Shown here one piece after another: positions 1-5,045 of a DNA stretch of 5,045 nucleotides. This DNA comes from CAYSSG01 sp964433635 (GTDB lineage: Bacteria > Atribacterota > Phoenicimicrobiia > Phoenicimicrobiales > Stramentimicrobiaceae). The notes under the pieces were generated by a model. The model saw only the letters and a program-made list of their open reading frames with translations. It did no database searches and had not been told where the DNA came from. The stretch lies in NCBI GenBank assembly GCA_964433635.1, contig CAYSSG010000086.1, positions 1 to 5,045 on the forward strand, in the 5' to 3' direction. How positions within the stretch are numbered: the first letter of the stretch is position 1; each line of letters starts with the position of its first letter. The translations under genes and the position numbers were made by a program.

Positions 1-113
1 TTTGTTTCTTCATTCAGAATCGCCCTTCCCAGATTATTTACTTCAATTGTAATATGGTTAGCATAATAAATCAATTTCTTTTCTTCTGATAAAACAATCA
101 GATAATGGGTATG
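1..113 (-). CDS. Possible partial or decayed gene, no start found (37 codons visible)
   Basis: On the minus strand the frame after a TAA at 114-116 is open to the window edge for 37 codons. It reads like protein: hydrophobic and charged blocks alternate (YLIVLSEEKKLIYYANH, then ITIEVNNLGRAIL). The pattern of a strand, a short acidic turn and a second strand ending in YAN loosely resembles the start of a PAS sensor domain, but that is only an impression. No ATG, GTG or well-placed TTG with a ribosome binding site opens this frame. The same frame is also open upstream of the TAA, through the inverted repeat. It could therefore be the remnant of a gene that lost its 5' end, a gene carrying a nonsense codon, or chance. 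A competing reading is that this is the promoter and leader of a gene starting at the ATG at 11-13. Confidence 0.3.
46..74 (-). promoter_or_regulatory. Candidate sigma70-type promoter pointing off the left edge
   Basis: Read on the minus strand, TTGATT (69-74) and TACAAT (46-51) are separated by exactly 17 bases, a good match to the -35/-10 consensus. An ATG at 11-13 lies downstream, behind a purine-rich GGGAAGGG stretch spaced rather far from it. If real, it would start a new transcription unit beyond the left edge, independent of the riboswitch. It sits inside the open frame at 1-113, so at most one of the two readings is fully right. In AT-rich DNA such matches also arise by chance. Confidence 0.3.
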
Positions 114-157
114 TTATGCCGGAAAATAATAAGAAGACGAATAAAGTGGGTCTGTGT

Positions 158-214
158 CTGTAGGCAATCTGCCTGTTTCAGAAAACAATAATAAAAGATG
201 CAGATTGCCTACAG
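158..214. repeat. Perfect 15-bp inverted repeat with 27-base spacer
   Basis: The left arm (158-172) reads CTGTAGGCAATCTGC and the right arm (200-214) is its exact reverse complement, with 27 AT-rich bases between. It begins 24 bases after the transporter's stop codon. In RNA it would form a stable hairpin from either strand. Neither side is followed by a T-tract, so it is not a standard intrinsic terminator. It may be a 3'-end protecting hairpin, an atypical terminator, or the remnant of a small mobile or repeat element. The sequence alone does not decide. Confidence 0.85.
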
Positions 215-238
215 CTAGCCAGAGGGCATGTTGGTTAA

Positions 239-1915
239 TTATTTTTTTCCTTTTATGATTGGTTCTTCCAGGGGGAATGTTATACCCAGTTGTCTGGCAG
301 AAACAGAAGAAAAAATATAAATCGTAACAAAAAGTAAGGCAATTCCAATAATCAAATTAAGGATAACCGGAACACCAAATCCTGCCAGAAAATAACAAAC
401 GACTGCAATCAAGGCAACGGTAAATGCATAAGGCATTTGCGTCCTGACATGATCTATATGGTCTGACCCGGCAAAGGTAGATGACATAACCGTGGTATCT
501 GAGATAGGGCTGCAATGATCTCCCATCACAGCACCGGTTAGCACGCTGGAAATGACAATGGGAAGATATGCCCCTACACTTATTCCCAGAGGTATCACGA
601 TTGGTACAACAATGGCCATGGTACCCCAGGAAGTACCAGTAGAAATGGCAATCAGTGCTGAGATAATAAAAGTCAGGATTGGTAAGATTACCGGAGACAT
701 CATTCCACCCAAGGCACTTACAATATAAGGAGCAGTCCCTAATTCATCACATATACTTCCGATTGACCAGGCTGTTATTAAGATTAGAGTTGCATAAACC
801 ATCATCCGTGCCCCGTTCATAAAGGAATCCATGATTTCCGCAACCGAGGCAATTTTTTGAGAGATATACATGACCATGGCTACAATAAAGGCAATAAGGG
901 TAGCCAATAAAATGGCAAACATGGCATCGGCATCAGATATCGCCTGGGAAAATGATTCTGCTTCACTTCCTCCTCCGGTAGCCCACATAAAGTAGAAGGA
1001 TAATAATACCAGCAATAGAAGGGGCAGCCAAAGATTGATAGGTTTTAATGAAGCGTTGGGCGCTACTTTTAACTCTGACGTACCTGCTAAAGGTCTGGAA
1101 TCTTTAGCCCATAACTCATGGGTTGTTCTGGCACGAACTTCAGCTTTCAGCATAGGTCCAAAATCTCTGCCCGTATAGGCAATGATTCCCACCATGATAA
1201 TAGCCAGGATGGAATAAAAACTATAGGGGATGCTGTTCAACCATAAAAAATAAGGGGATGCTTCCGTTCCTTCCGGAAGTGATTCGCCGATCAGACCCAC
1301 CTGATAACCAATCCAGGTTGAAATAAGAAATATGGAAGAGACAGGGGCAGCAGTCGAATCGACAATATAAGCCAGCTTTTCTCTGGAAATATAATACTTA
1401 TCTGATAAAGGTCGAAACAGATTTCCGATAAAGGCTGAATTTGCATAATCATCAATAAAGATGACGATTCCACCTAACCAGGAAAAGATCTGTGCCATCT
1501 TGGAATTATGAGCTTTCTTACTGATTGATTCTAAAAAGGCTTGTCCGCCACCAGAAAAAAAGATCATTCCCATCAAGCCGCCAACAATGAAAAAAAATAA
1601 GATAATACTTGCATTCCAGGAGTCAGCCACCGATCCTACCAGTGTACTGGCTGTCTTGTTGACACCTGACCATAGATTTCCGTTATGAAGAATGGTAGCC
1701 CCGGCCCAAACCGCAAGAAATAAAGATATCAGAGCCTCTCGCAAAATCATACAGAGAGTAATAGCCAAAACAGGGGGAACCAAAGACCAGACACCATAAG
1801 TACCTGTGGACTCCTCTTCCTGAATAGCCCAACCGGTTACAGATAAGAATAGCAGAACTATCACGACAGAAAGAAATAATAGAAAAAATTGATTAGTTTT
1901 ATTCCTCTTGATCAT
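239..1915 (-). CDS. NhaC-superfamily transporter, probable lysine transporter (LysW-like)
   Basis: This is a 558-residue polytopic inner-membrane protein. An N-terminal hydrophobic segment (about residues 8-31) follows a basic start, and roughly a dozen further hydrophobic stretches run to the C-terminus, with a charged loop near 247-295. NhaC-family signatures are visible: FIDDYANS (153-160), TWIGYQ (200-205), GTSWGTM (427-433) and GDHCSPISDTT (465-475). The length is at the upper end for NhaC, which is commonly about 450-550 residues. NhaC itself exchanges Na+ for H+, but the superfamily also contains amino-acid carriers (MetT, TyrT, LysW) predicted from riboswitch or T-box control. The lysine riboswitch directly upstream argues for ion-coupled lysine uptake, which is inference. 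The frame is open to a GTG at 1925-1927, but that codon overlaps the ribosome binding site, so I start at the ATG at 1913-1915. A TTG at 1916-1918 is also possible. The gene appears to be transcribed alone. Confidence 0.93.
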   Translation of the reverse strand: MIKRNKTNQFFLLFLSVVIVLLFLSVTGWAIQEEESTGTYGVWSLVPPVLAITLCMILREALISLFLAVWAGATILHNGNLWSGVNKTASTLVGSVADSWNASIILFFFIVGGLMGMIFFSGGGQAFLESISKKAHNSKMAQIFSWLGGIVIFIDDYANSAFIGNLFRPLSDKYYISREKLAYIVDSTAAPVSSIFLISTWIGYQVGLIGESLPEGTEASPYFLWLNSIPYSFYSILAIIMVGIIAYTGRDFGPMLKAEVRARTTHELWAKDSRPLAGTSELKVAPNASLKPINLWLPLLLLVLLSFYFMWATGGGSEAESFSQAISDADAMFAILLATLIAFIVAMVMYISQKIASVAEIMDSFMNGARMMVYATLILITAWSIGSICDELGTAPYIVSALGGMMSPVILPILTFIISALIAISTGTSWGTMAIVVPIVIPLGISVGAYLPIVISSVLTGAVMGDHCSPISDTTVMSSTFAGSDHIDHVRTQMPYAFTVALIAVVCYFLAGFGVPVILNLIIGIALLFVTIYIFSSVSARQLGITFPLEEPIIKGKK

Positions 1916-1926
1916 CAATCTAAACA

Positions 1927-1933
1927 CTCCTTT
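1927..1933 (-). promoter_or_regulatory. Ribosome binding site that decides the transporter start
   Basis: The minus strand reads AAAGGAG here. It ends 11 bases before the ATG at 1913-1915 and 8 bases before a TTG at 1916-1918. The upstream in-frame GTG (1925-1927) overlaps the last G of this site, so it cannot be the initiation codon. This removes four residues from the longest possible protein. Confidence 0.75.
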
Positions 1934-2076
1934 TAAAAAATTTTTATCAATTCTTTGAATTACATGAAAGCTAAGAATTACTTAATATTGATATCTTTTC
2001 GTCCCTCCTTTCTTTTTTTATATTCATTCAAAAATCAATCTTAATTTTATGTTACTTCTCAAAGATAAATGAATTT
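1934..2076 (-). other. AT-rich leader between riboswitch terminator and transporter
   Basis: About 140 bases lie between the terminator and the transporter's ribosome binding site. No open frame with a normal start is present. A strong Shine-Dalgarno-like AAAGGAGGGA (2002-2011) has no ATG, GTG or TTG at a workable distance. Weak AT-rich inverted repeats (an AATTC/GAATT pair and an AATTCTT/AAGAATT pair near 1950-1977) could fold but are not convincing regulatory structures. I see no second promoter I would defend. Confidence 0.6.
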
Positions 2077-2116
2077 AAAAAGGGCAATCAATAAGCACTG
2101 ACTCATCGATTGCCCT
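2077..2116 (-). terminator. Intrinsic terminator of the lysine riboswitch
   Basis: In the minus-strand transcript, 2101-2116 (AGGGCAATCGATGAGT) pairs with 2081-2096 over 16 bp, including a few G-U pairs, with a 4-base loop (2097-2100). The GC-rich foot ends in GCCCT followed by a run that gives TTTTT at 2077-2081. It lies about 50 bases after the aptamer and 160 bases before the transporter start, the standard place for a transcriptional attenuator. It should form when lysine is bound, stopping transcription before the transporter. It may also catch read-through from the transketolase operon. Confidence 0.9.
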
Positions 2117-2169
2117 AAAATAGCAGCAAGCTATCTTTTTACCTCCCCTCTTTATCTCTCCTCGATGAG
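2102..2169 (-). promoter_or_regulatory. Candidate antiterminator pairing of the riboswitch
   Basis: In the transcript CTCATCGA (2162-2169) is exactly complementary to TCGATGAG (2102-2109). The first segment overlaps five bases of the P1 3' strand (2165-2173) and the second lies inside the terminator's 5' arm (2101-2116). The pairing therefore excludes both the lysine-bound aptamer and the terminator, as expected for the ON state. A weak 8-bp hairpin (around GATAGC...GCTATT, 2117-2137) fits inside the enclosed loop. The complementarity is seen; its use in the switch is inferred. Confidence 0.65.
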
Positions 2170-2349
2170 ATAGCGCACCATCAGAGACCGGGAGTTGTCT
2201 CTGATGACAGTGCTATGGTTGTTGACCATAGTCCCAGCCTGATGCGGAGAGCATCCGCCTTCAGACTTCGGCGAAGATCCCTTTCCTGATACCTCATCGC
2301 TGCTCAGGCTCTGTATCAGTACTCCTGGTCGTTCGCGCCTCTACCTCAC
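2165..2349 (-). promoter_or_regulatory. Lysine riboswitch (L box / LYS element) aptamer
   Basis: This is a lysine-sensing RNA in the leader of the transporter mRNA. The conserved core appears in order on the minus strand: GAGGCGCGAAC (2331-2341), AGTA (2320-2323), CGCCGAAG (2266-2273), GGCTGGG (2233-2239) and CACTGTC (2206-2212). All five helices can be drawn. P1 pairs 2341-2349 with 2165-2173; P2 includes 2313-2319 with 2286-2292. P3 pairs 2261-2267 with 2236-2242 and is capped by a 5-bp GCGGA/TCCGC stem. P4 pairs 2225-2231 with 2213-2219, and P5 pairs 2198-2206 with 2179-2187. The P3 loop TGCTC (2249-2253) is complementary to GAGCA (2301-2305) in the P2 loop, the kissing contact characteristic of this class. 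The following terminator predicts an OFF switch at high lysine. Confidence 0.97.
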
Positions 2350-2367
2350 TTATGATAAAAAGTGAGG
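2344..2367 (-). other. Hairpin competing with the first strand of riboswitch P1
   Basis: In the transcript CCTCACTT (2360-2367) pairs perfectly over 8 bp with AAGTGAGG (2344-2351), with an 8-base loop. The second arm covers six of the nine bases of the P1 5' strand (2341-2349). This hairpin is made before the aptamer and P1 must open it, so it could delay or bias lysine sensing. No T-run follows, so it is not a terminator. Confidence 0.7.
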
Positions 2368-2390
2368 CAAACCAATATTCAATTTTCCTC

Positions 2391-2419
2391 AAACTAACAT
2401 ATCTCTCCTGAAAAGTCAA
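2391..2419 (-). promoter_or_regulatory. Sigma70-type promoter for the riboswitch-transporter unit
   Basis: On the minus strand TTGACT (2414-2419) and TAGTTT (2391-2396) are 17 bases apart, and the -10 is preceded by TGT, giving an extended -10 element. Transcription would begin near 2384, about 35 bases before the aptamer's P1, which leaves room for the 2344-2367 hairpin. It lies in the gap after the cyclophilin-like gene, so the transporter unit has its own start. Confidence 0.65.
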
Positions 2420-2450
2420 AAATATTTTGAAAGTGTACTCACTGATAATG

Positions 2451-2828
2451 TCAATCACTGACTCCCTGAATGGTAATTTTCGCGCCTGAACGTACTGTCT
2501 TTAAAACTTCGGTATCTCCAATGATTTTACCAAAGACATTTACCGCGCTTGCCGCCCGGATTTCCTCGTCATTGCTGGCAGGAGTTTTGCCAAAGAAAAT
2601 ACAGAACGCAACTCCGGGTGGCCAATAAGCCAGATCGCCCAAAGATACTACATCGCTGGCTTGATCTTCTAATTCAATCTTTTTCCCGATAGAGAAATAG
2701 ATTTCATCCCCCCAGGTATTGACTTGACCTTCTATGGGTAATAAATCCCAGATCTTCTCAGCTGTTCTGCTATGATTCAATTCGGCTTCAAGAGTAATCC
2801 CTTCTGCTGAAATAGATATTTTCTTCAT
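2451..2828 (-). CDS. Cyclophilin-like fold protein, TM1367 type
   Basis: This 125-residue soluble protein has no signal peptide or membrane segment. It resembles the small beta-barrel family typified by Thermotoga maritima TM1367 (Pfam Cyclophil_like). Family-type landmarks are T-x4-WDLLP (22-31), WGDEIYF (39-45), GDLAYWPPG followed by FCIFFGKTPAS (64-85), and NVFGKI (97-102). Members share the cyclophilin fold but lack a demonstrated prolyl isomerase activity, and I assign no reaction. The length is normal. The start is set by AGGAGG-type purines at 2833-2839, six bases from the ATG. The gene follows the transketolase by 77 bases with no convincing terminator between them, so it is probably co-transcribed. 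The link to sugar metabolism is context only. Confidence 0.85.
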   Translation of the reverse strand: MKKISISAEGITLEAELNHSRTAEKIWDLLPIEGQVNTWGDEIYFSIGKKIELEDQASDVVSLGDLAYWPPGVAFCIFFGKTPASNDEEIRAASAVNVFGKIIGDTEVLKTVRSGAKITIQGVSD

Positions 2829-2905
2829 TGACTTCCTCCATTAAATATATTCCAGTTATATTTATGTTGCACATGAATTTTTCTGAAAATTTCATTTACT
2901 TCATA

Positions 2906-4930
2906 TTATTTCTTTTCATGTAACTCTTTGGCTCTTCTCGCAATATTCTCTGCTGTCAAGCCAAATACTTTTAAAAGTTCCCAGGGCGCACCTGATAAAC
3001 CGAACTCATCGTTCACTCCGATCATATCAAATAGAAATGGCATATTATACATCTTACCAGTAGCTATTACACCAGCTATGATATTACCAAATCCGCCTTT
3101 CTGATGTTCTTCGGCAGTCATAATAATTCCTATATCTCTAGTAGCCTGGATAATAGCCTCTCTATCAATAGGCTTGACGGTATGGATATTGACAATTCTA
3201 GTCTCCAGGTTATATTCCTTTTTAAGGATATAAGCAGCGCGCATCGCTTCTGCTACTATGGGACCGCAGGCAATGATGGCAATATCTTCTTTCTCAGATT
3301 GATATTCTGTACTTAACCTGGTTTCAAAGGCATCAATAAAGTTTTCCTTTTCTTCCCGGAAACGAATAATATTGGCAATTCCGAACTTGTAAGGAGTATT
3401 TTCTGTGGAAACAACCGGTGTCGCTTCCCGGGCATAACGAATCACAGCTGGTCCATTGATATTTGCGACAGCCCTGGTCCCCTTATTTGTTTCTGTGGAA
3501 TCACAAGGAACAATAATATGCATATTGGGTAAATAATACATGTTACTGATTTCTTCCAAGGCCTGATGGGTTGCTCCATCCGGACCGACCGATAGACCAC
3601 CATGGGCATTGGCAATCTTGACATTATAATTATTGTAACAGAGTGTTGTCCTGATCTGATCCCAGTTTCTGCCTGTTACAAATACACCATAAGAACCGAT
3701 GAAGGCAATCTTGCCTTCTTTGGCAAAACCAGCCGCAACCAGTGTCATATTCTGCTCGGCAATTCCCACCTGTATAAATCGTTCTTTTCTTTCCGGGTGA
3801 TCTTTATAGAACTGGTCCATTTTGATCGAACCGGTAATGTCCGCTCCGAAAGCAATGACCTCCTTGGATTCTCCCAGATTTTCGATGGCATCCCCAAACC
3901 CGAATCGGGTAGGAACCATGGTTACCTTCATTCTATCCTGGCTATTCCACCAATAGTCCCTGCTGAATTTTGGCATTTCCTGGGCAATCCTGGTACTAAC
4001 CTCATCCTGGTAGGCACAGGACTTCTGATAGAGATGATTCACCTTTTCCTGGTCAAAACCCAAAGCTTTGATATCCTGTAAGGCTTTTTCCAGGGATTCT
4101 GCTCCCACCAGACCATCCTTGGGACAGATTCCATGATAGCCTACTACATTCTCAGCAAAAGATACGTCTTTTCCTTTTGTGGTATGGGCAATGATGACAA
4201 TGGGCTGCCCTTTGATCTGAGAGGCTTTTTCCAGGGTACTCAATATCTCTGACATGTTATGACCATCCATCTCCAGAACATGCCAGCCAAAGGATTGCCA
4301 CTTTTCAGCTAAATTCTCCAATTTCATGACCTCTTCGGTGGGTCCGTCAATCTGCAGTTGATTTCGGTCTACAATGGCAATCAGATTATCCAGTTGATAG
4401 TGTGCAGCAGACATAACAGCTTCCCAGACTGATCCTTCATTGAGTTCTCCATCTCCTAAGATGCAATAGGTTTTATAATCTTTCTTCTCCAAGCGTGCAT
4501 TCAAAGCACAACCAACAGCTACTCCCAATCCCTGGCCGAGAGATCCGCTGGAAAGTTCGATTCCCGGTACCTTGAAACGATTGGGGTGTCCCTCAAAACC
4601 GGACCAGAGTTTTCTCAATTTGACCACTTCTTCAACGGGAAAATAGCCAGACATTCCCAGGGCAACATAGATGGCCGGAGCTTTATGGCCCACCGACCAG
4701 ATGACACGGTCTCTTTCTTTCCATTCCGGATTAGCCGGATCATGTTTAATATGTTTGAGATAGAGAGCAGCAGCAACGTCCATAATAGAAAGTGTCCCTC
4801 CGGTATGGCCGGATCCGGCTGCGGTAATCGCTACCATATTATAAGCTCTCATCTCCTTCGCTTTTTCAATGAGCTCTTTTGTGGAATATTCCTTCTTAAT
4901 TTTTCCAGTTTTTGAATCGATGATTGGCAT
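2906..4930 (-). CDS. tkt: Transketolase, full-length single chain
   Basis: This cytosolic, thiamine-diphosphate and divalent-metal dependent enzyme moves two-carbon ketol units between sugar phosphates (xylulose 5-phosphate to ribose 5-phosphate or erythrose 4-phosphate) in the non-oxidative pentose phosphate pathway. It has 674 residues. The N-terminal cofactor domain (about 20-290) shows SGHTGG (40-45), SVGHKAPA (79-86), SSGSLGQGL (127-135) and the diphosphate motif GDGELNEG (159-166) with VDRNQLQ (187-193). The pyrimidine domain (about 335-505) carries the cofactor-activating glutamate in GIAEQNM (E392) and DGATHQ (451-456). The C-terminal domain (about 545-670) contains AEEHQKGG (606-613). 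A linker (about 300-335) joins halves that many thermophiles and archaea make as two subunits. AAGGAGGAG lies just before the ATG. The upstream gene ends 53 bases earlier, suggesting one operon. DXP synthase is excluded by these motifs. Confidence 0.97.
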   Translation of the reverse strand: MPIIDSKTGKIKKEYSTKELIEKAKEMRAYNMVAITAAGSGHTGGTLSIMDVAAALYLKHIKHDPANPEWKERDRVIWSVGHKAPAIYVALGMSGYFPVEEVVKLRKLWSGFEGHPNRFKVPGIELSSGSLGQGLGVAVGCALNARLEKKDYKTYCILGDGELNEGSVWEAVMSAAHYQLDNLIAIVDRNQLQIDGPTEEVMKLENLAEKWQSFGWHVLEMDGHNMSEILSTLEKASQIKGQPIVIIAHTTKGKDVSFAENVVGYHGICPKDGLVGAESLEKALQDIKALGFDQEKVNHLYQKSCAYQDEVSTRIAQEMPKFSRDYWWNSQDRMKVTMVPTRFGFGDAIENLGESKEVIAFGADITGSIKMDQFYKDHPERKERFIQVGIAEQNMTLVAAGFAKEGKIAFIGSYGVFVTGRNWDQIRTTLCYNNYNVKIANAHGGLSVGPDGATHQALEEISNMYYLPNMHIIVPCDSTETNKGTRAVANINGPAVIRYAREATPVVSTENTPYKFGIANIIRFREEKENFIDAFETRLSTEYQSEKEDIAIIACGPIVAEAMRAAYILKKEYNLETRIVNIHTVKPIDREAIIQATRDIGIIMTAEEHQKGGFGNIIAGVIATGKMYNMPFLFDMIGVNDEFGLSGAPWELLKVFGLTAENIARRAKELHEKK

Positions 4931-4983
4931 AATCTCCTCCTTATTCGTTCAATTTACCTTATAAATGTAAAAATTTATTGTAT

Positions 4984-5045
4984 TTACACCCTTGCCCAGG
5001 CTTCCCTTAATGTTCTCTTGGCATTGGCAATGACCACCTCGGAGG
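4984..5045 (-). CDS. C-terminal end of an unidentified gene (19 codons)
   Basis: The minus strand is open from the right edge to a TAA at 4984-4986, giving the final residues SEVVIANAKRTLREAWARV. The basic, amphipathic, helix-like tail looks like the end of a real protein but is too short to name. It ends 53 bases before the transketolase start, in the same direction, with no terminator hairpin between, so it probably belongs to the same operon and may concern sugar phosphate metabolism. Confidence 0.6.
   Translation of the reverse strand, partial: SEVVIANAKRTLREAWARV

Noticed and set aside
158..214. Inverted repeat as a standard intrinsic terminator
   Set aside because: The loop is 27 bases and neither strand has a T-tract after the stem.
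1925..1927. GTG as the transporter start codon
   Set aside because: It overlaps the GGAG of the ribosome binding site; the ATG at 1913-1915 is placed downstream of that site.
2426..2454. Second promoter from TTGACA at 2449-2454
   Set aside because: The -35 is perfect, but the 17-base position gives TTCAAA and no better -10 at 16-18; the TTGACT/extended -10 pair downstream is more complete.
2439..2461. Direct repeat TCACTGA spanning the cyclophilin-like stop codon
   Set aside because: Two 7-base copies 16 bases apart can easily be chance in this composition, and nothing else suggests an operator.
2874..2894. AT-rich hairpin between transketolase and the cyclophilin-like gene
   Set aside because: The stem is short, interrupted and weak, and no T-run follows, so I do not call a terminator.
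3602..4081. Plus-strand open frame of 159 codons inside the transketolase gene
   Set aside because: It lies wholly antisense to conserved transketolase motifs and has no ribosome binding site or recognisable family features.
4586..4915. Plus-strand open frame of 109 codons over the transketolase N-terminus
   Set aside because: It is antisense to conserved cofactor-domain sequence and looks like a compositional shadow.
1..5045. CRISPR array, tRNA or rRNA gene, insertion sequence, defence system
   Set aside because: No regularly spaced repeats, no tRNA- or rRNA-like sequence, no transposase or defence-type protein is visible on either strand.

Overview
The window reads as bacterial chromosome of low-to-moderate GC with strong GGAGG-type ribosome binding sites. 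It holds a textbook lysine (L-box) riboswitch with a terminator-type expression platform. That design is typical of Firmicutes, Thermotogae and similar anaerobic lineages. The sequence does not allow a firmer taxonomic call, and no marker gene is present. Every gene I can support lies on the minus strand, so transcription runs from right to left.

Right part (about 2451-5045): an operon-like run. It starts with the last 19 codons of an unidentified gene (4984-5045), followed by a full-length single-chain transketolase (2906-4930) and a small cyclophilin-like fold protein of the TM1367 type (2451-2828). The gaps are 53 and 77 bases, both internal genes have good ribosome binding sites, and I see no intrinsic terminator between them or directly after the last one. 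The transketolase indicates non-oxidative pentose phosphate metabolism. The small protein has no assignable reaction.

Middle (1916-2450): 535 bases without a protein gene, almost all regulatory. Read leftward it holds a sigma70-type promoter with an extended -10 (2391-2419), an 8-bp hairpin that overlaps the first strand of P1 (2344-2367), the lysine riboswitch aptamer (2165-2349), a candidate antiterminator pairing (2102-2109 with 2162-2169), a strong intrinsic terminator (2077-2116), and a roughly 160-base leader to the next gene.

Left part (239-1915): a 558-residue NhaC-superfamily membrane transporter. The riboswitch directly in front of it makes lysine uptake (the LysW type predicted from comparative genomics) a better guess than plain Na+/H+ exchange. 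High lysine should shut the gene off by premature termination.

Left edge (1-238): after the transporter comes a perfect 15-bp inverted repeat with a 27-base loop and no T-tract (158-214). Beyond it is a protein-like open frame that runs off the window and has no usable start codon (1-113). It may be a truncated or decayed gene, or a promoter and 5' leader that happens to be open.

I found no wholly novel system. The most informative element is the riboswitch-transporter unit and its competing RNA pairings.
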